Part shown: piece after piece, positions 1 through 8,822 of the stretch | Position numbering within the stretch: position 1 is the stretch's first letter | Layout: each line of letters starts with the position of its first letter | Assembly (NCBI GenBank): GCA_009777475.1 | Contig: WRLU01000020.1 | Coordinates: 1 to 36,656 of the forward strand | Source of the DNA: Oscillospiraceae bacterium | Lineage (GTDB): Bacteria; Bacillota; Clostridia; Oscillospirales; UBA929 | Direction of reading: 5' to 3' | Length of the DNA stretch: 36,656 nucleotides | Program-made: the position numbers and the translations under genes | Notes under the pieces: model-generated | The model's database searches: none | Told to the model about the DNA's origin: nothing | The model's input: only the letters and a program-made list of their open reading frames with translations

Positions 1-375
1 AGTGCTATGGGATGAGATGTTAAACAGCGATGAAGGAGAAAAAATCAAGAAAATCCTTGCGATAGACGGCAAAACCCAGCGCGGCAATGGGAATAAGAAC
101 CAAAAAGCAAACCATATCGTCAGTGCGGTGGACGAAAACGGCTTTTGTCTTTTGGAAAAACAAGCGGCATTCAACTTGAACATACTGAAAAAACTGGCGT
201 TGAAAGTCTTGAAGATATTTGACATAGGGAAAAAGCCCATGAGTCTCAAACTGAAGCGTTTTTCAATCGGAACCAACCCGGAAAAACATTTGGAGAGCAT
301 CCTAAGCCTTTGATGCACTAAAAAAACGAAAAACCATCAGGGCTTGGGTTGAAACCCCATTCATGCGTTTGTCGT
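1..375 (+). mobile_element. Right-hand remnant of an ISAs1-family insertion sequence
   Basis: The coding remnant at 2-313 carries ISAs1 (H-repeat) transposase signatures. The non-coding tail after its stop contains a small dyad (GGGTTGAAACCC, near 343-356) and then TTCATGCGTTTGTCGTG at about 360-376. From memory this resembles the right terminus of ISAs1/H-repeat elements, so I place the element end near 375. The left end lies outside the window. The element stops about 20 bp before the -35 box of the greA promoter, so the promoter itself looks undisturbed. The exact terminus and any target-site duplication could not be confirmed. Confidence 0.6.
2..313 (+). pseudogene. Internally deleted ISAs1-family transposase fragment
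   Basis: The reading frame is open from the window edge and ends at 313. Its first half has the AIDGKTQRG motif, which carries the first acidic residue of the DDE site, and a HIVSAVDENGFCL stretch. Both are typical of the middle of ISAs1-family transposases. Straight after this the frame runs into NILKKLALKVLK and LSLKLKRFSI, which match the extreme C-terminus of the family. The roughly 150-200 residues that normally lie between, with the second and third catalytic acids, are missing, with the join near nucleotide 165. The protein cannot be an active transposase. The join keeps frame, which points to one clean internal deletion and not to scattered decay. Confidence 0.72.
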
Positions 376-395
376 GATATTTATGCTTTTCCCGC

Positions 396-424
396 TTGAC
401 AAATGTGTTGGCAGGGGCTATACT
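396..424 (+). promoter_or_regulatory. Consensus sigma-A promoter of the greA-lysS operon
   Basis: TTGACA (396-401), a 17-bp spacer and TATACT (419-424) form a near-perfect housekeeping promoter. Initiation near 431 would give a leader of about 70 nt before greA. No other comparable promoter is seen before dprA or topA, so it probably serves the whole run of close-set genes to about 7312. Confidence 0.8.
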
Positions 425-503
425 ATCCTAAAATATTTTATGCAGTGCTTATCATATGATGGAAACCGGGCGGTGCTGCTCCGCAAAGAAAGGATCGGTT
501 GCA

Positions 504-977
504 ATGCAAAAAACTTATAAGATGTCAAAAGAACATTTAGACGAGTTGAAACAGGAACTGAATTGGCTAAAAACAGTTCGCGAACACGAGGTGGCCGATC
601 AAATTAAGGAAGCTCGCAAATTCGGCGATCTCTCGGAAAACAGTGAATATGACGAGGCAAAAAACGAACAGGCAAGAGTGTATTACCGTATTTTAGAAGT
701 TGAAAATATGGTAGCCCATGCCGAAATTATTGATCATGACCACATATCAACTGACAGAGTAAACACAGGATGCCACGTTGTTGTCCAGGATGCGGAGAGC
801 GGAGAGGAAAGCACATACGAATTGGTGGGCAGCCAGGAGGCAAACCCCATGGAGATGCGGATATCTGACGAATCCCCATTCGGGCAGGCTATGCTTAATA
901 AAGAGGTTGGGCAGGAATTTACCTTGAATGTGCCGGCAGGAAAGCTTAAATATAAAATCATTGATATTAAGGCGTGA
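504..977 (+). CDS. greA: Transcription elongation factor GreA
   Basis: GreA binds the secondary channel of RNA polymerase and stimulates cleavage of backtracked RNA so that stalled complexes resume. The product from 504 is 157 aa, the usual GreA length. An N-terminal coiled-coil finger (about residues 1-75) carries the family motif EARKFGDLSENSEYDEAK with the acidic tip residues. A C-terminal FKBP-like domain follows, with SPFGQAMLNKEVGQEF and an ending KYKIIDI. I chose ATG 504 over the upstream in-frame ATG 456 because it has an AGGAT ribosome binding site just ahead and matches the family start. It is first in an operon, 16 nt before lysS; greA-lysS adjacency is common in Firmicutes. Confidence 0.95.
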   Translation: MQKTYKMSKEHLDELKQELNWLKTVREHEVADQIKEARKFGDLSENSEYDEAKNEQARVYYRILEVENMVAHAEIIDHDHISTDRVNTGCHVVVQDAESGEESTYELVGSQEANPMEMRISDESPFGQAMLNKEVGQEFTLNVPAGKLKYKIIDIKA

Positions 978-993
978 AGGGGAGCAAGGGAAT

Positions 994-2487
994 ATGACAC
1001 GGGAAAATCACGAACAAAGCCATGATATAAGGGAGCTTTTGCAAATGCGGAGGGAAAAGCTCCTCCAACTGCAAAGTGATGGTGCCGACCCTTTTCAGCA
1101 GACTCGCTGGGTACGTACCTGCACCGCTTCTGAGATTAAAGAAAATTTCGAGGCATTGGACGGCGCGGAGGTTTCTATTTGCGGCCGGCAGATGTCCAAG
1201 CGAGATATGGGAAAGGCTTTCTTTTGCGATGTATTAGATCAGACAGGGCGAATACAGGCTTACGTTAAGTCGGACGATCTGGGTCAACAGGCGTTTAAGG
1301 ACTTCAAACGTTTAGATATAGGCGATATACTCGGAGCGAAGGGCATTGTTTTCAAAACCCGCAGAGGCGAGATATCAGTACATGTCTCGGAGGTCGTTTT
1401 GTTAAGCAAAAGCTTGCGTCCTCTCCCTGAAAAATTCCATGGTCTTCAGGACCAGGAAATCAGATACCGTCAGAGATATTTGGATTTAATAGTTAACCCG
1501 GAGGTGCAAAAAGTATTTGCGGCTCGGGCAAAAATGCTGAAAAAGATTCGTGAATTTTTAGACAGCCGGGACTATCTTGAGGTAGACACCCCTGTATTGA
1601 ATACCGTATCAGGCGGAGCGAATGCCCGGCCCTTTATTACTCGCCACAATACTTTAGGCTTGGATATGTACCTCAGAATTGCCACCGAGTTGCCATTAAA
1701 GCGTCTGCTTGTCGGCGGTTTGGAGCGGGTATATGAAATCGGGAGGCTCTTTCGCAACGAGGGAATGGATAAAAGCCACAACCCTGAGTTTACAACTATA
1801 GAATACTATCAGGCATATGCCGACTGCAATGACATGATGGACTTGACAGAGTCTATGATCCTATTCTTGTGCAGTGAAGTTTGCAACGGAATTAAGCTAT
1901 CTTGGCAGGATACGGTTATTGACATGGCCGCGCCTTGGAAAAGAATAACCATGGCCGATGCTGTAAAGGAAGTCACCGGAATTGATTTCACCTTAATAGA
2001 CAATGATGTTACAGCGGCGAAACAGGCTAAAGCCGCAGATGTCCATATAAAAGACGGTGTTAGCCAGGGTGAGATTTTATTTGCCTGTTTCGACCAGAAG
2101 GTTGAGCATACCCTGATATCACCTACCTTTGTTACGCGGCACCCAGTAGAAGTATCCCCTCTGGCAAAACGCTGTGCTGATGACCCGCGTTTTACTGACC
2201 GTTTTGAATTGTTTGTAGGCGGCAAAGAATTAGCCAACGGCTTTTCAGAGCTGAATGACCCTATTGATCAGAGGATGCGCTTTGAACGTCAGGCACTGCT
2301 GCGCGAAAAAGGCGATCAGGAAGCACAGATGATTGACGAAGATTTCCTGCTTGCCTTAGAGCATGGCATGCCCCCTGCCGGGGGAGTGGGAGTGGGCATA
2401 GACCGGCTGTGTATGCTCCTGACAAACAATTCCTCTATCCGTGATGTTTTGCTGTTTCCAACTATGAAGCCGGAGAATGCACAATGA
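994..2487 (+). CDS. lysS: Lysyl-tRNA synthetase, class II
   Basis: Charges tRNA-Lys with lysine in the cytoplasm. The 497-aa product has the class IIb layout. An N-terminal OB-fold anticodon-binding domain covers about residues 55-160 (SICGRQMSKRDMGKAFFCDV). The class II catalytic core follows, with motif 2 around RNEGMDKSHNPEFTTIEYYQAYAD and motif 3 GVGVGIDRLCMLL near the C-terminus. ATG 994 is chosen because GGGGAGCAAGGG lies directly upstream; earlier in-frame codons would lie inside greA. The stop overlaps the next gene in an ATGA, indicating translational coupling. Nothing in the catalytic motifs looks altered. Confidence 0.96.
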   Translation: MTRENHEQSHDIRELLQMRREKLLQLQSDGADPFQQTRWVRTCTASEIKENFEALDGAEVSICGRQMSKRDMGKAFFCDVLDQTGRIQAYVKSDDLGQQAFKDFKRLDIGDILGAKGIVFKTRRGEISVHVSEVVLLSKSLRPLPEKFHGLQDQEIRYRQRYLDLIVNPEVQKVFAARAKMLKKIREFLDSRDYLEVDTPVLNTVSGGANARPFITRHNTLGLDMYLRIATELPLKRLLVGGLERVYEIGRLFRNEGMDKSHNPEFTTIEYYQAYADCNDMMDLTESMILFLCSEVCNGIKLSWQDTVIDMAAPWKRITMADAVKEVTGIDFTLIDNDVTAAKQAKAADVHIKDGVSQGEILFACFDQKVEHTLISPTFVTRHPVEVSPLAKRCADDPRFTDRFELFVGGKELANGFSELNDPIDQRMRFERQALLREKGDQEAQMIDEDFLLALEHGMPPAGGVGVGIDRLCMLLTNNSSIRDVLLFPTMKPENAQ

Positions 2488-3095
2488 AGAATGCACTGGC
2501 ATCACTTAGACACTGGGTTGTTAATGTACTCTGGTATCACTACAAAGGCCGGATTCTTGTAGCTTTTGCTGTACTTGTGTCTGCCGGGGCTGCTCTGTAT
2601 GCCTCCCTGACCTCACCGGAACCAGGCTTTTTATATGTCCTTGTAGCAAAAGAAGCTAAAATGTATGCCGAACAAGCTGAATGGCTTGACCGTACATTAG
2701 GGGAGCTTGTACACCAAGAGGAAGATCAATTGCCGCCTCAGTGCAATTTAATAAACCTGGAGGATGGCGCATTAGATGTTACCCGGCTTCAGGTACTCTA
2801 TAAGCATGACAATGTTTTCTTATATCTCGCCGGGGAGAGTGCGCTGAAAACCCTGCAAGACTCCACCACAGACGATATGTGGGCAGATTTGACCAAGCTC
2901 GGGTTCAATCCCGGCGAAAACATCCATTGGATTCCTGTTAGTCCTTCGGTACAGGAGAATTTTTCAGAGCCGGTGTACGTGCTTGTCAAGCGTTTAAAGC
3001 CTAGCAGGGAGGGTACTGTAAGCAATGAGCGGCACGGTTGGTTTGATTGGTCGCTTGAATGCACTCGTTTTTTAACAGAGGATGGTGAAGAATGA
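2484..3095 (+). CDS. Membrane-anchored protein of unknown function
   Basis: I do not recognise this 203-aa protein. A short basic N-terminus is followed by one hydrophobic segment (about residues 24-42, LVAFAVLVSAGAALYASL) and a soluble remainder of about 155 residues. This predicts a single-pass protein anchored in the cytoplasmic membrane with the C-terminal part outside. No lipobox is seen. The soluble part has no motif I can assign and is rich in acidic residues. It overlaps lysS upstream and the trmH-family gene downstream by ATGA junctions, so it is expressed in fixed ratio with translation and RNA-modification genes. Homologue searches of the residue 45-203 region would be the first test. 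Confidence 0.75.
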   Translation: MKNALASLRHWVVNVLWYHYKGRILVAFAVLVSAGAALYASLTSPEPGFLYVLVAKEAKMYAEQAEWLDRTLGELVHQEEDQLPPQCNLINLEDGALDVTRLQVLYKHDNVFLYLAGESALKTLQDSTTDDMWADLTKLGFNPGENIHWIPVSPSVQENFSEPVYVLVKRLKPSREGTVSNERHGWFDWSLECTRFLTEDGEE

Positions 3096-3838
3096 AGCAC
3101 ATTACCTCTCGAAAAAACGATGTGGTAACTCGTTACAGGAGGCTTGGTGCCGACTCTTTATTGCGCAAATCCCAGGGCTTATATCTGTGCTATGGAATTA
3201 AACTTTTAGAGGAAGCATTACGCTCAGGGGCGGATATTGTATCGGTTCTTGCCGACCATGAGCTTTCGTTGCCGCCATTGCCGCAAAGCGCGGAGGTGGT
3301 TACGGCACCGGTTGATGTGGTGGACAGCGTTGCACCCGGCCAAAACAGCCAAGGGGTTCTTTTTCTTATCCGTATGCCCAAATCTTTGGGATTCCCCCCG
3401 TCAAAAGGGCGTTTCTTTCTGCTGGACAGATTGCAGGATCCGGGCAATGTAGGTTCGATTCTGCGTACGGCCGAGGCCTTTGCTCTTTCGGGAGTGTATC
3501 TGATTGACTGCTGCGATCCTTTTTCCCCAAAAACAGCTAGAGCCGGAATGGGGGCTTTGTTCAGGGTTCCAGTCGGTTTTTGCCGGGCAGATGACCTCGC
3601 TCAGCTTGCTTTGCCCGTTTACGCCGCAAACATCTCCCCCGATTCCCGCCCGGTCGGTCAAATAGACTTTGCCGATTGCGTTGTTGCCCTGGGTAACGAA
3701 GGCAGTGGGCTGTCTTCGGAGATTCTGAGCTTAGCCAATGCCGGATTGGAAATCCCCATGCCGGGTCAGGCCGAGTCGCTTGGGGTAGCTGCTGCGGCTG
3801 CTGTTATCGGCTACCATATGCGTCAGGAGGTAATGTAA
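3092..3838 (+). CDS. TrmH/SpoU-family RNA 2'-O-ribose methyltransferase
   Basis: A SAM-dependent methyltransferase of the SPOUT superfamily that methylates a ribose 2'-OH in rRNA or tRNA. The 248-aa product has an N-terminal SpoU substrate-binding domain (about residues 1-95, with QGVLFLI at its end). The knotted catalytic domain follows. Its three SpoU motifs are visible: LDRLQDPGNVGSILRTAEAF (motif 1), VVALGNEGSGLS (motif 2) and LEIPMPGQAESLGVAAAAAV (motif 3, the knot that holds SAM). The layout fits the RlmB/TsnR-like subfamily, but the target nucleotide cannot be read from sequence, so no gene symbol is given. It starts within an ATGA overlap and its stop abuts dprA. Confidence 0.9.
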   Translation: MKHITSRKNDVVTRYRRLGADSLLRKSQGLYLCYGIKLLEEALRSGADIVSVLADHELSLPPLPQSAEVVTAPVDVVDSVAPGQNSQGVLFLIRMPKSLGFPPSKGRFFLLDRLQDPGNVGSILRTAEAFALSGVYLIDCCDPFSPKTARAGMGALFRVPVGFCRADDLAQLALPVYAANISPDSRPVGQIDFADCVVALGNEGSGLSSEILSLANAGLEIPMPGQAESLGVAAAAAVIGYHMRQEVM

Positions 3839-5053
3839 GTGTCGGCACTTAAATATTGGCTTTGGCTTTCTAATTTGCCCGGGATACCTTGTCACTCCCT
3901 AGTCATGCTTACTTCTGAAATGGGCAACCCGGAAAATATTTATTTCGCGCAGGAGGATTCTCTGAAATCAATTCAAGGCTTGCCTCCTGAAACACTTGTT
4001 GCTTTGTCCGATAAATCTATGGAACGGTCAGAACGCATTTTGGAAAACTGCGACAAGCTCGGAATACAAATGCTCACCATGCAGGATGCGTCATACCCAG
4101 AGCGGCTGAGGAACATTTATGATCCTCCCTGTGTTTTGTATTACAAAGGAACACTGCCCTCTATGGATGAAGAAGCGGCACTTGCTATTGTAGGCACCCG
4201 CAACCCTTCTGCGTACGGCGAAAAAGCAGCTTCGGGGTTAGCTTATGAGCTGAGCAAAGCCGGAATGCTGATAGTTTCAGGGCTTGCCCAGGGGATCGAT
4301 GGCGCAGCACACAGAGGTGCCCTGCGTGCCGGAAAGCCGACCGTTGCCGTTTTGGGCAGCGGGGTTGAGAGGGTATATCCGGCTATCCACCGCTCATTAT
4401 ACGAGGATATTGCGTCAGCCGGTGCCGTTTTGAGCGAATACCCGCCCGGAACCCCTATTGCCCCAGCGAATTTCCCCCGAAGAAATAGGCTTATGAGCGG
4501 ACTTTCGGCAGGGGTTATGATTATAGAGGCACCTGCCAAAAGTGGCTCTTTGATTACCGCTCGTCATGCATTGGAGCAGGGGCGCGATGTTTTTGCCGTA
4601 CCCGGCAATATTGATACACCTGAATCGGTCGGTGCCAATACCTTAATCCGGGAAGGGGCAATTCTTGTTGGCAGGTCGCACGATGTGTTGACTGAATATC
4701 AGGATAAATTCAGTCATAAAATAAACCTTGACCCTGTGACTTTACCATCTAATATGCCCAAACAGGAAAAGCCAAAAAAAGTGGGGCAAGGCAAAAAGAT
4801 CAACGAGCAAGGGCATAAAGAAAAAAGTGATACACAGGTAATAGATCTAACCGAGCGTTTGAGCGAATACGAACCTGAACAACAGCGTATTTTATACGCC
4901 ATTTCCAAGGCTCCTCTGATTGCCGATAAGATCATTGCAGCCACCGGGCTTTCAGCCTCCTTGGTTCTGAGCGAGTTAACCTTGCTTGAAATCGAAGGCA
5001 TAGTCAAATGCCTTCCTGGGAACCGTTTTGCTCTGTCATTCGAGAATGAATAG
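3839..5053 (+). CDS. dprA: DNA-processing protein DprA/Smf
   Basis: DprA binds incoming single-stranded DNA and loads RecA during natural transformation. It is also widespread in bacteria not known to be competent. The 404-aa protein has a helical N-terminal domain (about 1-75) and the Rossmann-fold core (about 100-310). Core motifs include VGTRNPSAYG, SGLAQGIDGAAHRGAL, VLGSGVERVYP and FPRRNRLMSGLS. A low-complexity Lys-rich linker follows, then a C-terminal winged helix (about 345-404). It starts with GTG directly after the preceding TAA; AGGAGG at 3825-3830, 8 nt upstream, supports this start. It lies just ahead of topA, the usual dprA-topA order in Firmicutes. Confidence 0.95.
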   Translation: MSALKYWLWLSNLPGIPCHSLVMLTSEMGNPENIYFAQEDSLKSIQGLPPETLVALSDKSMERSERILENCDKLGIQMLTMQDASYPERLRNIYDPPCVLYYKGTLPSMDEEAALAIVGTRNPSAYGEKAASGLAYELSKAGMLIVSGLAQGIDGAAHRGALRAGKPTVAVLGSGVERVYPAIHRSLYEDIASAGAVLSEYPPGTPIAPANFPRRNRLMSGLSAGVMIIEAPAKSGSLITARHALEQGRDVFAVPGNIDTPESVGANTLIREGAILVGRSHDVLTEYQDKFSHKINLDPVTLPSNMPKQEKPKKVGQGKKINEQGHKEKSDTQVIDLTERLSEYEPEQQRILYAISKAPLIADKIIAATGLSASLVLSELTLLEIEGIVKCLPGNRFALSFENE

Positions 5054-5110
5054 GCTTCATCTGGTCACTATTCATTGTTAACTGTTAACCTAAATTTAGG
5101 AGGATGCTGT

Positions 5111-7312
5111 ATGTCTAAGCTTGTCATTGTGGAGTCACCCGCCAAGTCGCGTACCATTGAGCAGTATTTAGGCAAGGAGTATAAGGTGGCTGCCACTATG
5201 GGTCACATTCGCGATTTGCCAAAAAAAGAAAAAGCTGTGGATGTTGAGCATGATTTTTCCCTCGTCTACGAACCGATACCAGGAAAAGGGGAGGTTATAA
5301 AAAAGCTTAAGGATGTTGCCCGGAAAAGTGAGGTTGTTATTCTGGCAACCGACCCTGATCGGGAAGGGGAAGCCATATCCTGGCATGTCAAAGAGCTTTT
5401 AGGACTGCCCGATGATAAACTTTTAAGGGTTACATTCAACGAAATCACCAAAAAAGAAATTTTGCGTAGTATGGCAAATCCTAAAGGGATTGACTATCCA
5501 TTAGTTGATTCCCAGCAGGCCCGACGAGCCCTTGACCGGATTTTGGGCTATGAAATTTCGCCCATATTATGGAGGAAAATTAAGAGAGGACTGTCCGCCG
5601 GAAGAGTTCAGTCGGTAGCCGTGCGCATAGTAGTTGACCGTGAAGACGAGATACGAGCGTTTGTACCCCAAGAATATTGGACGATTGAGGTTTCTTTAGG
5701 GCGCAAAGAGGGTTACGGTACATTTACGGCTCAGTATTTTGCCCCTTGCGGAGAGAAAAAGACTGTTATCCCCAATGAGGAAACGGCTTTAGAAATTATA
5801 AAGTCTATCGAACAAGCCCCTTTTACAGTGCATTCGGTTAAAAACAGCGAGAAAAAACGCAACCCTGCCCCCCCATTTATTACCTCAACCTTACAGCAGG
5901 AGGCTTCCCGCAAATTAGGGATGACCTCCAAGCGTACCATGGCAGTTGCCCAGCAGCTGTATGAGGGGGTACAGATTGAGGGACATGGCCTGGCAGGCTT
6001 AATTACCTATATGCGTACCGACTCCCTGCGCCTATCCGATGATGCCGTAACAGATGCGCGGGAGTTTATCCGTTCACGATATGGCAAGGAGTATTTGCCG
6101 GCTCAGGCACGGAAATTTAAAAGCAAAAAGTCAGCGCAGGATGCTCACGAGGCAATACGCCCTAGTTATATTGAATTGCCGCCAGAAGCGGTAAAGGGTA
6201 GCTTGAGCAATGAGCAATACAGGCTTTATAAGCTGATTTGGGATAGATTTATTGCCTGCCAGATGTCGGTTGCCGTGTATAATATTTTAACTATTGATAC
6301 TCTGTCTGCCGGGCATATTTTCAGAGCAAATCATACGACCTTAGTCTTTGCTGGGTTTACTGCCATATATGAAGAGGGCAAGGATGAAGAAGATGAGGCT
6401 GCCGGAGATAGTCTGCCGAAATTAACCCCAGGCGAAGGCTTGGTGCGGCTTAAAACCATTCATGAGCAACATTTTACTAAGCCCCCGGCACGTTACAGCG
6501 AGGCAACCCTTATTCGTGCCATGGAGGAACAGGGAATTGGTCGTCCTAGCACATATGCCCCCACCCTGTCAACTATCGTGGACAGGGAGTATGTCGTCCG
6601 GGAAAACAAGCAGCTTCGCCCTACACCTTTGGGGGAAACTGTAACCGAATATATGAAAAAACAGTTTGCCAAAATTGTGGACATTACCTTTACCGCACAC
6701 ATGGAGGAAAGCTTGGACGAAGTTGAACAAGGTAAAAATGACTGGCGTGCAATGTTACGCGGTTTTTATGATGAATTTTCAAAAATACGTGAATTGGCTG
6801 AAGCGGACATTCAAAATGGGCGCATTAGAATCCCGGATGAGCCGACCGATCAGATTTGCGACTTGTGCAACAAGCCAATGGCAATTAAATCAGGGCGTTT
6901 TGGGCGGTATATAGCCTGCACAGGCTACCCGGAGTGTAAAAACACCCGGAATTTATCTGAGCCGACCGATGGATTCTGCCCTCTTTGTGACAGTCAGGTG
7001 CTGAAGAAAAAGTCTAAAAAAGGCTACAGTTATTACGGATGTGAAAAAACTGGCTGTACCTTTATGACTTGGGATACTCCGCAAAAAACTAATTGCTCCG
7101 AATGCGGCAAGTCTCTTTTCAGGGTACGCTATGCCAAGGTACCGATCTGTGAAAATCCGCTGTGTTCCGCTTTTGTTCCGGAGGATGCGCGGGGCTACAA
7201 GAGAAAAGAAGATAAGGAAGATAGCAAGGGAGATAAAGCTAAAAAGTCGGCATCATCGGGAAAAACACCCGCTAAGAAATCCGCGGCAAAGAAGAAATCA
7301 TCGAAAACCTAG
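5111..7312 (+). CDS. topA: DNA topoisomerase I, type IA
   Basis: Relaxes negative supercoils by single-strand passage. The 733-aa protein has an N-terminal Toprim domain (residues 1-115, VIVESPAKS and the metal-binding DPDREGEA). The type IA core contains the catalytic tyrosine in GLITYMRTDSLRLS, which I place at residue 300. The C-terminus has three topoisomerase zinc ribbons: CDLC with CTGYPEC, CPLC with CEKTGC, and CSECG with CENPLC. A lysine/alanine-rich tail ends the protein and probably binds DNA non-specifically. ATG 5111 is preferred to the upstream in-frame ATG 5075 because an AGGAGG ribosome binding site ends 7 nt before it and the family begins MSKLVIVESPAKS. Confidence 0.97.
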   Translation: MSKLVIVESPAKSRTIEQYLGKEYKVAATMGHIRDLPKKEKAVDVEHDFSLVYEPIPGKGEVIKKLKDVARKSEVVILATDPDREGEAISWHVKELLGLPDDKLLRVTFNEITKKEILRSMANPKGIDYPLVDSQQARRALDRILGYEISPILWRKIKRGLSAGRVQSVAVRIVVDREDEIRAFVPQEYWTIEVSLGRKEGYGTFTAQYFAPCGEKKTVIPNEETALEIIKSIEQAPFTVHSVKNSEKKRNPAPPFITSTLQQEASRKLGMTSKRTMAVAQQLYEGVQIEGHGLAGLITYMRTDSLRLSDDAVTDAREFIRSRYGKEYLPAQARKFKSKKSAQDAHEAIRPSYIELPPEAVKGSLSNEQYRLYKLIWDRFIACQMSVAVYNILTIDTLSAGHIFRANHTTLVFAGFTAIYEEGKDEEDEAAGDSLPKLTPGEGLVRLKTIHEQHFTKPPARYSEATLIRAMEEQGIGRPSTYAPTLSTIVDREYVVRENKQLRPTPLGETVTEYMKKQFAKIVDITFTAHMEESLDEVEQGKNDWRAMLRGFYDEFSKIRELAEADIQNGRIRIPDEPTDQICDLCNKPMAIKSGRFGRYIACTGYPECKNTRNLSEPTDGFCPLCDSQVLKKKSKKGYSYYGCEKTGCTFMTWDTPQKTNCSECGKSLFRVRYAKVPICENPLCSAFVPEDARGYKRKEDKEDSKGDKAKKSASSGKTPAKKSAAKKKSSKT

Positions 7313-7380
7313 ATTTTTTATTTGCAGATATTATATATAATTTCTCCACATTTTGACGGAACTTTGGTTTAGCGTACACA

Positions 7381-7421
7381 CCCCTCTTTTCGACTTTGCA
7401 TATGCTGAGTCAGAAAGGGGG
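7381..7421 (+). promoter_or_regulatory. Dyad enclosing the ribosome binding site of the DUF3343 gene
   Basis: A 20-bp interrupted palindrome (7392-7411, arms GACT and AGTC around GCATATGC) is flanked by CCCC (7381-7384) and the GGGG of the ribosome binding site (7417-7420). As RNA it could form an imperfect hairpin that hides the Shine-Dalgarno sequence. As DNA it could be an operator. Neither role is shown by the sequence. Confidence 0.35.
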
Positions 7422-7430
7422 AATGTTTTT

Positions 7431-7682
7431 ATGGCAGTTGCATTTATCGCCTGTCGTTCGGTAACTCGTACCCATAGGGTTGCCCAGGCACTCAAGGAGG
7501 CCGGTTTTAACGCGCATCCTAAGCGTTTGCCTGCCACATCGCCCGGCTCGGGCTGCGGTCATTCCGTGCAAATAGAGCAAAGTAAGCTTCACGATGCCAT
7601 GGCTTTACTGAAGGAAGCCGGGTTTGACGAGGTTACTGCCCTTTGCCGTAAAACAGATGGGGAATTAGAGCCATGCCCATGA
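7431..7682 (+). CDS. DUF3343-family small protein
   Basis: The 83-aa protein matches my memory of DUF3343, a small family often encoded beside cysteine-desulfurase-like enzymes and selenium or sulfur handling genes. Visible features are a beta start (AVAFIACRSV), a helix of the THRVAQALKEAGF type, the Cys-containing stretch SPGSGCGHSVQI and a second helical half ending in PCP. Four cysteines (in ACRS, GCGH, LCRK and PCP) could act in sulfur or selenium relay, but that is inference. ATG 7431 is chosen because AAAGGGGG lies 9 nt upstream. The last 10 nt overlap the next gene, which implies coupled translation. Confidence 0.75.
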   Translation: MAVAFIACRSVTRTHRVAQALKEAGFNAHPKRLPATSPGSGCGHSVQIEQSKLHDAMALLKEAGFDEVTALCRKTDGELEPCP

Positions 7683-8797
7683 TTTATCTGGATAATGCTG
7701 CCACAACACTAAAAAAGCCGCCCGAGGTAGCAAGGGCAATGCAACAGGCATTGGAAAGCTGCGGGGGGGCAGGACGAGGCGGACATCAGGCAGCAGTTGC
7801 CGCTGAAAATATTTTGTACCAATGCAGGCAGGATGCTGCGGATATATTTCATATGGAAAATCCCGAGCGTGTAATCCTGACATGCAACGCGACGCATGCA
7901 CTAAATATAGCAATACACGCCTTGGCAAAACCGGGTTACCGCACCGTAATCTCTGGCTTTGAGCACAATGCCGTCTACCGTCCCCTTATGGCACTGCACG
8001 CCGGCGGGGTTCAGACAACTGTGGTCCCCACGCCTCTTTTTGAGCCTGAAATGGCATTGCATTTGTTTGAGGAGGCGTTGTCTAAGGATAACGTATGCCT
8101 TGCTGTTTGTATACATGTTTCCAATGTGTTTGGCTACATTCTTCCGGTAGAGAGAATCGCCGAAATATGCAGATCAAAGGGTATCCCTATGATTGTAGAT
8201 GCCTCTCAGTCAGCCGGGATTTTGCCTATTCGGGGCGATAGTTACCCGGTCTGGTGTATGCCTGGGCATAAGGGGCTTTACGGCCCTCAGGGAACCGGAT
8301 TGCTTTTAGTGCCGCCCGGAATGCCCCTAGAGCCTTTCATGCACGGAGGAACAGGCGGGAATTCGCAAAGCACCGAAATGCCGGCCTTTCTGCCGGATAG
8401 GCTTGAAGCCGGGACACACAATGCACCCGGAATTGCTGGGTTATCTGCCGGAATACGGCATGTCCTCAAGCAAAACGGAAATCCATGGCCGGGATTACCC
8501 CTGCTTCAGCAAGCTGCCAATATGCTTTCGGTAATACCCGGATTACGTGTGTTTTCATCTCCGCGCCTGTTTTGCCAAACTGGAGTAGTATCTTTTGTGC
8601 GCATGGGAATGGAATCGGAAATGGTGAGCGGATTGCTGGGTGAACAGGGCATTGCCGTAAGAGGCGGAATGCACTGCGCCCCCCTGGCACACAAAACCGC
8701 CGAAACCGACAAGCATGGTACGGTACGCGTGGGACTTTCGCAGTACAATACGCTAAAAGATATTCAACTTTTAGTAAAAGCCCTAAGGAGAATATAG
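7673..8797 (+). CDS. Class V aminotransferase, cysteine desulfurase-like
   Basis: A PLP enzyme of the class V fold, most like the cysteine desulfurase family that includes the uncharacterised EF2568 type. It would mobilise sulfur (or selenium) from cysteine (or selenocysteine). Visible features are the start IYLDNAATT, the PLP lysine in MPGHKGLYG (residue 200) and the sulfur-accepting cysteine in GGMHCAPLAH (residue 335). Length is 374 aa, slightly shorter than IscS/SufS. ATG 7673 is given; ATG 7679 is an alternative and would make an ATGA overlap with the DUF3343 gene. No isc or suf scaffold gene lies beside it, so a specialised role with the DUF3343 partner is more likely than general Fe-S assembly. 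Confidence 0.88.
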   Translation: MPMIYLDNAATTLKKPPEVARAMQQALESCGGAGRGGHQAAVAAENILYQCRQDAADIFHMENPERVILTCNATHALNIAIHALAKPGYRTVISGFEHNAVYRPLMALHAGGVQTTVVPTPLFEPEMALHLFEEALSKDNVCLAVCIHVSNVFGYILPVERIAEICRSKGIPMIVDASQSAGILPIRGDSYPVWCMPGHKGLYGPQGTGLLLVPPGMPLEPFMHGGTGGNSQSTEMPAFLPDRLEAGTHNAPGIAGLSAGIRHVLKQNGNPWPGLPLLQQAANMLSVIPGLRVFSSPRLFCQTGVVSFVRMGMESEMVSGLLGEQGIAVRGGMHCAPLAHKTAETDKHGTVRVGLSQYNTLKDIQLLVKALRRI

Positions 8798-8822
8798 CCA
8801 ACAATAACAGGAGGGATATTAA

